In this document: positions 1-4,890 of the stretch, one piece after another
How the letters are laid out: each line of letters starts with the position of its first letter
Numbering within the stretch: position 1 is the first letter of the stretch
Assembly: GCA_004555265.1 (NCBI GenBank)
Contig: SFIQ01000043.1
Coordinates: 1 to 8,065 of the forward strand
Reading direction: 5' to 3'
Length of the DNA: 8,065 nucleotides
DNA from: Ruminococcus sp.
Lineage (GTDB): Bacteria > Bacillota > Clostridia > Oscillospirales > Acutalibacteraceae
The notes under the pieces: model-generated
Told to the model about the DNA's origin: nothing
The model's input: the letters and a program-made list of their open reading frames with translations, nothing else
Database searches by the model: none
Translations under genes and position numbers: made by a program

Positions 1-285
1 CGCCTGAAAGCGGTGCCAGCGGTTGGCTTCGTTTTTCAGCATCGGCACGTCAATAAATCCCAGCGTATGCGCTTTGGCGGCAAGCTGATTGATGTTGTTG
101 CCGATAGCGGACAGATTCCGCATCGCTTCATAGAAACGCCCGTCCGGTTTTTCTCTCGGCTCGTAGCCTCTGATAAGCAATCGGACAACCGCCGTTTCGG
201 TAAGCCCGGCAAGCTCTGCCTTGCGTTTTAATTCTTCGGCGTCCTTGGGTGACAGCCAAAACTGTTTTTTAATTCTTTTGTTCAT
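1..285 (-). CDS. mobC: MobC-family relaxosome protein (partial, runs off the left edge)
   Basis: This is the first 95 codons of a mobilization accessory protein, open to the window edge. Proteins of this family help the relaxase open and nick DNA at oriT. The N-terminus (MNKRIKKQFWLSP) is followed by a ribbon-helix-helix-like segment (about residues 8-40), then the family hallmark AIGNNINQLA (about residues 60-69), which is what I recognise as the MobC domain. The start is the ATG at 285-283, preceded on the minus strand by a purine-rich AGAAAGGAAAGG site. It is the last gene of the leftward module visible here; a relaxase gene would be expected next, outside the window. The IGNNINQLA motif makes the family assignment firm, while the mobilization role of this copy is inferred from family and context. 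Confidence 0.82.
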   Translation of the reverse strand, partial: MNKRIKKQFWLSPKDAEELKRKAELAGLTETAVVRLLIRGYEPREKPDGRFYEAMRNLSAIGNNINQLAAKAHTLGFIDVPMLKNEANRWHRFQA

Positions 286-320
286 AACCTTTCCTTTCTG
301 CAAGAGGTTTTAGGACGCTT

Positions 321-380
321 CCTAACAAGCCATTTACCCTTTTACGACTTTTGGGAGTATAAAGGGTCTGCTTGCTAAAG
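321..380. other. Candidate oriT: long imperfect inverted repeat between relaxosome genes
   Basis: The left arm (321-345) holds CTAACAAGC, CATTT and ACCCTTTTAC. The right arm (357-380) read in reverse complement gives CTTTAGCAAGC, AG and ACCCTTTATAC. The arms pair with a few mismatches and bulges around an 11-nt centre (346-356). The repeat sits in the 124-nt gap between mobC and the ribbon-helix-helix gene, where many mobilizable elements place oriT next to relaxosome genes. I do not recognise a specific nic consensus, so the nick site is not assigned. It could instead be a transcription attenuator or the operator of the ribbon-helix-helix protein. Confidence 0.4.
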
Positions 381-409
381 ATTCGGCATATACTTTCTCT
401 TGCTCTGTT

Positions 410-673
410 TTACTTTTGCAGTTCTTCTAAAACCAAATCAATGCGGCGGATAATCTCGTCTTTTTCAAGAAGTCCCGTATCGGATTTCAGTTGTTTTAAC
501 AGCCGAAAAACACGGTAATCCTTTTCACGGATTGTCGCCTCAATGTCTTTGCCGAGCCCGAGCCGCCTTAAATATTCCGACAAGGACAGTGAACAGAAAT
601 TTGCATTTTGAATCAGTTTTTCTTTTTCGGCAGCAGTCACACGCACATTGATTCCCAGCGTTTTGCTTCGCAT
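410..673 (-). CDS. Ribbon-helix-helix mobilization protein, MobC-like
   Basis: This 87-residue protein has the layout of small relaxosome DNA-binding proteins. A short N-terminal beta strand (LGINVRVT, residues 6-13) is followed by two helices (AAEKEKLIQNA and SLSEYLRRLGLG, about residues 14-41), the ribbon-helix-helix pattern. A charged helical tail (about 45-87) is likely used for oligomerisation. The ATG at 673-671 has an excellent ribosome binding site (GGAGGTG, 7-8 nt upstream). It lies between the RepA-like ATPase gene and mobC on the same strand and next to the oriT candidate, so binding at oriT or autoregulation of the mob operon is the likely role. The DNA-binding fold is well supported; the exact partner is inferred. 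A plain plasmid-type transcriptional repressor is the alternative. Confidence 0.72.
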   Translation of the reverse strand: MRSKTLGINVRVTAAEKEKLIQNANFCSLSLSEYLRRLGLGKDIEATIREKDYRVFRLLKQLKSDTGLLEKDEIIRRIDLVLEELQK

Positions 674-697
674 AATTCCACCTCCTTCCGCAGTTTT

Positions 698-771
698 GTG
701 ACGGCAATGACGGTTATGACGGTATTTTTGCTATATAGTGAAATCGCTGTCATTTTTGTCACCGCCGTCAC
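698..771. repeat. Three tandem 9-mers plus an inverted arm spanning the 3' end of the ATPase gene
   Basis: On the plus strand 698-724 is three consecutive 9-bp units, GTGACGGCA, ATGACGGTT and ATGACGGTA. An inverted counterpart, GTCACCGCCGTCAC (758-771), lies inside the last codons of the ATPase gene. The first 14 nt of the tandem array pair with it at 12 of 14 positions, enclosing the stop codon (731-733). There is no U-tract on the minus strand after the stem, so this is not a standard intrinsic terminator. It could be a protein-binding array, an mRNA-stabilising stem, or a relic of a repetitive acidic tail-coding sequence. Confidence 0.55.
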
Positions 772-1801
772 TTCGTATTAGCTTTATAAGCCTGCTTTTG
801 CCTGTGCGTTTCGTTCGGTATTCAATGCCCACAGGCTCCAAAACCTCGCAGGAAAACTGCCCTAAGTACTTTGTAACCACATTGGGCGTGGTTTCGGTCT
901 CCTTCATTTCGGCAAGTAATTCGGTTGCCGTGCCTACCCATTCGACTCGGCTTTCCATAAAATCCACCACCCGAAAAAGGAATTTCGGCAGCTCCGCTTT
1001 GTGAATATCCTCGCTGTTTTTTTGCTCAACCAGCTCCCAAACAAGGTTGTTAAACTGCAAGGTCAGCTCCTGATATTCCATATCACGACCGCTGACTAAA
1101 AGCGTTGCGGCATTCGTACTTCGCTTGCGTTTAAACACATAGTTGGTGTCCGCCGCACCGATAATTCCCGTTGATCCGCTGACCTCATTGAACGGATCGT
1201 CGCTGTCCTTCAGCTTTCGCAGATGGTGAACAAGAAGAACGGCAATGTTGTATTCGTCTGCGATTCGCTTTATCGAGGAAATGTCATCGTAGTCGTTTCC
1301 GTACATTCCCGTCTTGCCGGCACCGCCTTTGGTGTCGCGAACCTTTTGCAAAGTATCGATAATTACAAGCTTTGTTTTCGGGTGGTCGCTTATAAAATCG
1401 GTAATCTGTTCCTCCAGTCCGCCGCCGATGAGACCGCACATCACGGCAAAATACAGATTGCTCGGGGCTGTGTCGGTCAGGTTATAGAGCCTGTCCTTAA
1501 TGCGCCTTTGCGTGTCCTCAAGGCTTAAATACAGCACATCACAGTGCTGTGTCGTCAGTCCCCAAACAGGCAGTCCCTGTGCTTCGTCGTCACAAATTCC
1601 GCTTCTCTCGTTTCCGTGTAAACACGAAAAGCTCGCTTGCTTCATTGCTCCTCCTCTCCCCAAAAAGTCTTGCGACTTTTTGGGGTACCCCGTATGCCCC
1701 AGCCACAGCATCAGCCAGCTTTTGCCGATCTTGGAGGCTCCGCTGATGACATTGACGCCCTGCGGAATAAGGTTGTCGACGATGAACATTGTTTTGCTCA
1801 T
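731..1801 (-). CDS. RepA-like AAA/RecA-fold ATPase of a mobile element (with an insertion)
   Basis: This 356-residue P-loop ATPase is of the kind found in plasmids and integrative elements of Clostridia, related to hexameric RepA/DnaB-like proteins. The Walker A motif GASKIGKS is at residues 21-28, Walker B KLVIID at 144-149, a likely sensor region LLVHHLRK near 190-197, and a winged-helix-like C-terminus at roughly 265-345 ends in an acidic tail. Between LMLWLG (30-35) and AQGLPVWG (74-81), which I would expect to be almost adjacent in relatives, sit 38 residues of unrelated sequence encoded by a palindromic insert. The ATG at 1801-1799 lacks a well-placed ribosome binding site: AAGGAAG lies about 20 nt upstream. 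The frame stays open to 1871 with family-like residues LFLSTP just before Met1, but has no ATG, GTG or TTG there. The true start may therefore be unusual, or the 5' end mutated. Confidence 0.8.
   Translation of the reverse strand: MSKTMFIVDNLIPQGVNVISGASKIGKSWLMLWLGHTGYPKKSQDFLGRGGAMKQASFSCLHGNERSGICDDEAQGLPVWGLTTQHCDVLYLSLEDTQRRIKDRLYNLTDTAPSNLYFAVMCGLIGGGLEEQITDFISDHPKTKLVIIDTLQKVRDTKGGAGKTGMYGNDYDDISSIKRIADEYNIAVLLVHHLRKLKDSDDPFNEVSGSTGIIGAADTNYVFKRKRSTNAATLLVSGRDMEYQELTLQFNNLVWELVEQKNSEDIHKAELPKFLFRVVDFMESRVEWVGTATELLAEMKETETTPNVVTKYLGQFSCEVLEPVGIEYRTKRTGKSRLIKLIRSDGGDKNDSDFTI
1583..1696 (-). mobile_element. In-frame 114-bp palindromic insertion inside the ATPase gene
   Basis: The insert encodes residues 36-73 of the ATPase and separates Walker A from the next conserved block. 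On the minus strand it opens with a GGGGTACCCC palindrome (1691-1682) overlapping a perfect 12-bp stem, 1658-1669 with 1674-1685 (CCCCAAAAAGTC, loop TTGC on the plus strand). Next comes a strong ribosome-binding-like GGAGGAGCA followed by ATG (1645-1643), then a second small palindrome, CGTGTTTACACG. Its length is a multiple of three and it has no stop codon in the host frame. I infer a small non-autonomous repeat element that can sit inside genes, comparable in concept to Rickettsia palindromic elements. No clear target duplication is visible, and its exact borders are estimated from where family-like protein sequence resumes. Confidence 0.6.
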
Positions 1802-1852
1802 CGGTGTGGATAAAAATAAATCTTCCTTTCGTTTTTTGTGTGGACAGTTAGA

Positions 1853-1905
1853 AAGCCGAAATCGGGGATTTTAGTATATTTACCCTAACAGCCTCGATTC
1901 GGCTT
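1853..1905 (-). promoter_or_regulatory. Inverted repeat flanking a possible -10 box upstream of the ATPase gene
   Basis: The arms 1853-1867 (AAGCCGAAATCGGGG) and 1892-1905 (CCTCGATTCGGCTT) are reverse complements apart from one bulge and one mismatch. A TATACT hexamer on the minus strand (1878-1873) sits in the middle, but no good -35 hexamer precedes it. Because a terminator lies just upstream (1928-1906), the ATPase gene plausibly needs its own promoter here, with the repeat acting as operator or leader hairpin. This is a weak call for a promoter; the inverted repeat itself is plain to see. Confidence 0.35.
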
Positions 1906-1928
1906 AAAAAAGCCCTTATAAACAGGGC
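1906..1928 (-). terminator. Rho-independent terminator after the Cys-rich VLP gene
   Basis: Read on the minus strand, GCCCT (1928-1924), a 7-nt loop, AGGGC (1916-1912) and then six T (1911-1906) form a short but canonical hairpin with U-tract. It begins 12 nt after the Cys-rich VLP stop codon, so it should end or attenuate transcription of the two-gene HTH/VLP unit before the ATPase gene. Its plus-strand core ATAAACAGGGCGTTT (1918-1932) recurs exactly at 3034-3048. Confidence 0.65.
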
Positions 1929-1940
1929 GTTTCCGCACCC

Positions 1941-2297
1941 CTAACTGTCCGCTCGGCGCTTTCTTGCGCTCTCGTTTTTCTGCTTTCGGTGAACCTTTCG
2001 GCTGCACGACGGGCAGTATTTTTGTCGGTTGGAGTTCGGCACAAAAGCCGCTTTGCACTCGGCACAGTGATAAGTACGCTGTCTGAAAATTTCCGCATAC
2101 AGTTCCTTGTCGGCAGGTAAAACCGCATTACGAAAATACTGGCATATCAGGGAAAGCGAAATCATCTGCACGCAAACACAGCCGTCGCCTTCGTCCAGCG
2201 GCAGGCAGTTGCCGTTATCGTAATTGGCACAAAGCCTGCGAATCAGGCGGTTACAGCGTGTCCTCTGTGACGGGGTAAGCTCTATTCTTTCAGGCAC
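1941..2297 (-). CDS. Cysteine-rich VLP-domain protein (putative zinc-binding)
   Basis: This 118-residue protein matches my recollection of the Cys-rich VLP family, common on mobile elements of Firmicutes. The N-terminal half has the conserved CNRLIRRLC (15-23), a cluster of cysteines (C31, C40, C42, C52) and the FRNAVLPAD segment (55-63). The C-terminal half has two CxxC pairs (C78/C81 and C95/C98) around AAFVPNSNRQKY, a zinc-ribbon-like arrangement, then a strongly basic tail. Translation starts at GTG (2297-2295), with GGAGG about 9 nt upstream. The start overlaps the end of the preceding HTH gene by 8 nt, which indicates translational coupling. The role is unknown; nucleic-acid binding is suggested by the zinc ribbon and basic tail only. 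Confidence 0.8.
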   Translation of the reverse strand: MPERIELTPSQRTRCNRLIRRLCANYDNGNCLPLDEGDGCVCVQMISLSLICQYFRNAVLPADKELYAEIFRQRTYHCAECKAAFVPNSNRQKYCPSCSRKVHRKQKNESARKRRADS

Positions 2298-2523
2298 CGG
2301 GCTTCACCTCCCTTCGTTCTTCGGTCACGAAGTTAATTACGCTGACCTTCGGAATTTTCAGTGATGAACCGATTTTGACCGCCTGTATCTCGCCGTCGTT
2401 GATCAGCTTATAGGCAAGGTGTCGGCTGACGCCGAGCATTACCTGAAGCTGTTTGACGGTTACAATGTCCGGATAATTCGGGAACATCATTGTGTAGAGT
2501 TCTTTTAACTCTGTTTTTCTCAT
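2290..2523 (-). CDS. Excisionase-type helix-turn-helix DNA-binding protein
   Basis: This 77-residue protein has a single MerR/excisionase-like HTH. Residues 20-66 read DIVTVKQLQVMLGVSRHLAYKL, then a turn containing GEIQAVKIG, then a beta wing (LKIPK) and a final short helix. This is the pattern of small HTH_17-type proteins used as excisionases or local regulators on mobile elements. ATG at 2523-2521 is preceded by AAGGAGG at a good distance. It is the first confident gene of the leftward module and overlaps the Cys-rich VLP gene by 8 nt. Excision accessory factor or operon regulator are both possible; no integrase is visible in the window to decide between them. Confidence 0.75.
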   Translation of the reverse strand: MRKTELKELYTMMFPNYPDIVTVKQLQVMLGVSRHLAYKLINDGEIQAVKIGSSLKIPKVSVINFVTEERREVKPGA

Positions 2524-2529
2524 AATCTT

Positions 2530-2685
2530 TTACCTCCTTTTGAGAAAATTTAGCCGCACGGTTTGTACGGCTATGTAAGACACGGCATAAAGCGAGGCGG
2601 CTTTATCCCGTTTTGCCGTTCTACCCGAATGTAGTTCCTGCCTCGGAATCTCACCGCAGCGTTTTGTTTTTCTTGGTACGCTCAT
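2530..2685 (-). CDS. Possible 51-residue leader ORF upstream of the HTH gene
   Basis: An open frame runs from ATG (2685-2683) to TAA (2532-2530) on the minus strand. It encodes a basic peptide beginning MSVPRKTKRCGEIPRQEL and ending RLNFLKRR. The stop codon falls just after the AGGAGG of the next gene, 6 nt before its ATG, which would suit coupling. Against it, there is no recognisable ribosome binding site before the ATG, and the stretch contains two hairpins (2551-2573 and 2587-2606) that could equally be untranslated leader structure. I do not recognise the product. Confidence 0.25.
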   Translation of the reverse strand: MSVPRKTKRCGEIPRQELHSGRTAKRDKAASLYAVSYIAVQTVRLNFLKRR

Positions 2686-2713
2686 ATCGTGGCGATACTT
2701 CGCCGAAAAACAT

Positions 2714-2743
2714 ATCTCATTCAGCCGGTCATTCAGTTGTCAA
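2714..2743 (-). promoter_or_regulatory. Possible promoter for the leftward module
   Basis: On the minus strand a perfect TTGACA (2743-2738) is followed after 18 nt by TGAGAT (2719-2714), a poor match to TATAAT. Transcription would start near 2705, giving a leader of about 180 nt that contains the hairpins at 2587-2606 and 2551-2573. The -35 is convincing; the -10 is weak, so the promoter would need a regulator or is not real. Confidence 0.3.
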
Positions 2744-2851
2744 GGTTCATTGAAGGTTTTTATCCCCTCAAGGAGTAGCCGGCGGGGTACGGGGTGAATA
2801 TTAGGCAAACAAAAAGCGTTATTCACTTATTCCCCTCACTAACCAATTGGG

Positions 2852-2883
2852 AAATTTTTTTGAAGTTTTAAAAATTTTTTTGA
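2852..2883. repeat. Paired AT-rich 12-mers, with a third copy at 3059-3070
   Basis: AAATTTTTTTGA occurs exactly at 2852-2863, 2872-2883 and 3059-3070, each with seven T. The first two start 20 bp apart, close to two helical turns. They could be protein-binding iterons, a DNA-unwinding stretch, or simply the outcome of AT-rich composition. Confidence 0.4.
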
Positions 2884-3018
2884 TAACCTCGATTTTAATT
2901 GCTTATTTCCGCTTGAAAATGGCGCATTATCAGGTTTTTGTCCCTTCACTTATTCCGACAAGGGTCGGAGTTTGCGCACCCTTTTTTCAAAATATTTTTT
3001 TTGCTCAAAACACAAAAA

Positions 3019-3055
3019 CCGCTGAAAAGCCTGATAAACAGGGCGTTTTCAGCGG
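3019..3055. terminator. Strong hairpin with A/T tracts upstream of the ATPase promoter
   Basis: CCGCTGAAAA (3019-3028) pairs perfectly with TTTTCAGCGG (3046-3055), and the stem extends inward through GCC/GGC with one bulge. The plus side is followed by GTAAAAATTTTTTTG. The minus side, read leftward, runs into GGTTTTTGTG (T-run at 3018-3014). It is placed where it would insulate the rightward ATPase gene from upstream transcription and could work in both directions. Its centre shares a 15-nt block with the terminator at 1906-1928. Confidence 0.5.
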
Positions 3056-3086
3056 TAAAAATTTTTTTGAAATTTTTCTTATTTGA

Positions 3087-3115
3087 TTGCAAAAAGGCAG
3101 AAAATCGGCTATAAT
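3087..3115 (+). promoter_or_regulatory. Sigma-70-type promoter for the stand-alone ATPase gene
   Basis: TTGCAA (3087-3092) and a perfect TATAAT (3110-3115) are separated by exactly 17 nt. Transcription is expected to start near 3122, giving a short leader of about 30 nt before the ATG at 3154. Confidence 0.8.
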
Positions 3116-3153
3116 TACAAAAAAGGTCAACTTATGATATGACAGGTGATAAA

Positions 3154-4500
3154 ATGTATTTTTCCGATTTAGCGAGCACATTACAGCATATTTCTGCAGA
3201 TGAAAAGGCGGTATTTGTACCAGGACTTCCAGGCTCAGGCAAGACCTTTGCGGCGCTTCAATTTTGTGCCGAGCATAAAGAAAGTCTGTATTTTTCTTTC
3301 AAAAATCTTGATACTGCTTTTGCGCTTCGGGTGTTCTGCAATGCGCATACCGAGATATTCGGCGGCTGTGAAAGCTGGAAAGATTTTTTCGGTTGCTTAA
3401 CGAATTACGACAATAAAAAACACCCGCTTGTCTTTTTTGACAATGCAGGTGAACGGAACGATAAAGACGATTTCTATGCAGAACTGAATAGTTTTTTGGA
3501 ATCGGATAGCAATATAACGGTTGTATTACTCGGCAGACCGTGGGAAACTCCGCCTATCCCCTGTGGAGAGGTAAGCATAAACTTCTTTTCAATGCCGCAG
3601 CTTGCGGATATCTGCTCACTGCCGGATGAAACCGCAGCGAAGCTCTACTGTTTAACCGGAGCTATTCCGGCGTTGCTTTCTTTATACAATAATGAACTGT
3701 CCTTTGAGGATAATGTGCGAGCTTTTCTTTGCACCGATTCGCCCTTTTATCGTTTGGCGGCAAGTTGGATGAACAAAAGCTTTCGCACGCCCGAAAGCTA
3801 CAACACCCTGCTTTATGCAATGTCGAACGGTTATAACCGCATCGGTGAAATAGCGAAATTCTCGGGCTTTCCGAAAAACAAATGCGACAAATACATTAAA
3901 GCGCTGATAGAACACGGGTTAGTTATAAAAGCTCCCGGCGAAAACGGACACACAAAATATCTTCCCGCTAACAGTTATTTAACCCTGTGGTATAAGTGCT
4001 TACTGACTGCCGTGCCGAACCCCGACGGAAGCTTCGGAGAGGATGTTTTCAATCGGTTTATGCAAGTTTTCAATGACGAGCTGATGGCGGATTTTTATAA
4101 AGATATGTGCGACTATTGGCTGGAGAAAAACCTTAACTCCATTTCAACCGAGTACATCGACACCAAAAATTCAAGCTATCATAACGTCAAGGTAGGCAAT
4201 GTAACCTTTGACCTTGCCTGCGAGAAAAAGCAGGCTGTATATGCGTGTTACGATACAACTCCCGGTGGAAAGCTTACACAAAAACTCTGGAAAGAGATTG
4301 AGAGCAGTACCACGAAAGACCGACCGTTTTACGAGAATGAATATGTTATCTGCACCGTAAACCGTGTGCCGGACAGCTTTTGGACTTTAAGTAAGCATTA
4401 TGATAACGTGCATATCGTCTCTCAGAAAATGTTATTTGCAACATACAAGAAGGAATATAACAAAATAGCGCATCCGAGATTTGTGCCTTCGTTCGTATGA
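3154..4500 (+). CDS. Stand-alone P-loop ATPase with winged helix and degenerate nuclease-like C-terminus
   Basis: The 448-residue product resembles the archaeal-type ATPase/DUF234 or AAA_14-like group. Numbered from the upstream ATG at 3139, Walker A is GLPGSGKT (29-36), Walker B LVFFD (97-101), and VVLLGRPWE (128-136) is a likely sensor. A winged-helix segment (about 218-280) contains RIGEIAKFSGFPKNKCDKYIK. The C-terminal part (about 350-440) has the spacing of a PD-(D/E)xK-like fold, but VTFDLACEKKQAVYACYD lacks the ExK pair, so nuclease activity is doubtful. I prefer ATG 3154 because AGGTGA sits 5-7 nt upstream; the in-frame ATG at 3139 is the alternative and adds five residues. The gene has its own promoter and terminator, so it is an independent cargo gene. 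The function is unknown; roles in defence or regulation are guesses. Confidence 0.75.
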   Translation: MYFSDLASTLQHISADEKAVFVPGLPGSGKTFAALQFCAEHKESLYFSFKNLDTAFALRVFCNAHTEIFGGCESWKDFFGCLTNYDNKKHPLVFFDNAGERNDKDDFYAELNSFLESDSNITVVLLGRPWETPPIPCGEVSINFFSMPQLADICSLPDETAAKLYCLTGAIPALLSLYNNELSFEDNVRAFLCTDSPFYRLAASWMNKSFRTPESYNTLLYAMSNGYNRIGEIAKFSGFPKNKCDKYIKALIEHGLVIKAPGENGHTKYLPANSYLTLWYKCLLTAVPNPDGSFGEDVFNRFMQVFNDELMADFYKDMCDYWLEKNLNSISTEYIDTKNSSYHNVKVGNVTFDLACEKKQAVYACYDTTPGGKLTQKLWKEIESSTTKDRPFYENEYVICTVNRVPDSFWTLSKHYDNVHIVSQKMLFATYKKEYNKIAHPRFVPSFV

Positions 4501-4524
4501 AGAAATTGAATACATTACTATATC

Positions 4525-4557
4525 AAACGGAGCTGTCAAAACGATCGCTCCGTTTTT
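4525..4557 (+). terminator. Rho-independent terminator after the ATPase gene
   Basis: AAACGGAGC (4525-4533) pairs with GCTCCGTTT (4547-4555) around a 13-nt loop, and five T (4553-4557) follow the G/C part of the stem. It begins 25 nt after the ATPase stop and separates that gene from the next operon. Confidence 0.85.
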
Positions 4558-4613
4558 GTCCGCTTGGACTTATGAAATTTTCCCGCATTTCCTTTATAAA
4601 TCCGCAATAATCC

Positions 4614-4642
4614 TTGATTTTAAGTCTAAAATATGCTATACT
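4614..4642 (+). promoter_or_regulatory. Promoter of the HTH / HEPN-like / fic / fic operon
   Basis: TTGATT (4614-4619) and TATACT (4637-4642) are separated by exactly 17 nt. Transcription would start near 4649, about 36 nt before the first ATG. It lies directly after the preceding terminator, so the four genes that follow probably form one transcription unit. Confidence 0.75.
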
Positions 4643-4684
4643 AAAATTGTATAAATATATCTACCCGAAAGTGAGGATAATTTA

Positions 4685-4873
4685 ATGGATTCCAATATCG
4701 AACGCTGGTACTCAATGAAAGAAATTTGCGAATACCTCGGCGTCAGCCGTGACACCGTACTCGCTTGGATAGAAAAAAGAAATATGCCCGCCGCAAAAAT
4801 CGGCCGCCTTTGGAAATTCAAGGTCAGCGAAGTAGACGCTTGGATGAAATCCGGCGTTGCGGCGGACAAGTAA
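4685..4873 (+). CDS. Excisionase-family HTH protein, first gene of the Fic operon
   Basis: This 62-residue protein is essentially one MerR-like HTH_17 domain. RWYSMKEICEYLGVSRDTVL (7-26) forms the HTH, IEKRNMPAAKIGRLWKFK (29-46) the wing, and VSEVDAWMKS (47-56) the closing helix. Small stand-alone proteins of this kind frequently precede restriction, toxin or other defence genes. GTGAGG lies about 8 nt before the ATG. Only 17 nt separate its stop from the next start. Autoregulation of the operon from the promoter at 4614-4642 is the natural guess. It could also be an excisionase-like accessory protein, but no integrase is adjacent. Confidence 0.8.
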   Translation: MDSNIERWYSMKEICEYLGVSRDTVLAWIEKRNMPAAKIGRLWKFKVSEVDAWMKSGVAADK

Positions 4874-4890
4874 GTTTCGGAGTTTGCAAT

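Larger units (their letters stand above)
2524..3086. other. Divergent mostly non-coding region; possible origin or control region
   Basis: About 560 nt separate the leftward module from the rightward genes. It holds hairpins at 2551-2573 (TAGCCG arms), 2587-2606 (ATAAAGC/GCTTTAT, 7 bp), 2691-2704 (GGCGA/TCGCC), 2954-2969 (TCCGAC/GTCGGA) and 3019-3055. It also has an overlapping AAGGGT/ACCCTT stem (2960-2983) running into six T, a G-rich stretch around 2778-2797, and an AT-rich half from 2820 onward with three identical 12-mers. The only coding candidates are the weak 51-residue leader ORF and a low-complexity TTG-initiated frame that I reject. With a replication-type ATPase gene nearby, an origin is a reasonable but untested reading. 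Confidence 0.4.

Noticed and set aside
13..231. 72-codon plus-strand open frame
   Set aside because: It is antisense to mobC, whose IGNNINQLA motif fixes the coding strand.
321..380. CRISPR-like or terminator reading of the inverted repeat
   Set aside because: There are no regularly spaced repeats with unique spacers anywhere in the window, and no U-tract follows this stem on the minus strand.
1500..1874. 124-codon plus-strand open frame, and other plus-strand frames at 738-1004, 1223-1528 and 1549-1746
   Set aside because: They lie opposite the ATPase gene, which carries Walker motifs; their products look like random antisense translation.
1916..2128. 70-codon minus-strand open frame
   Set aside because: It overlaps the Cys-rich VLP gene in another frame; the VLP frame has the conserved cysteines and a coupled start.
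2847..3086. 79-codon plus-strand open frame in the AT-rich gap
   Set aside because: It begins at TTG without a ribosome binding site, its residues follow the poly-T runs, and it passes through the 3019-3055 hairpin.
4765..4890. N-terminal extension of the HEPN-like gene
   Set aside because: It overlaps the HTH gene in another frame, encodes Arg/Lys-rich noise, and the ATG at 4891 has its own ribosome binding site.
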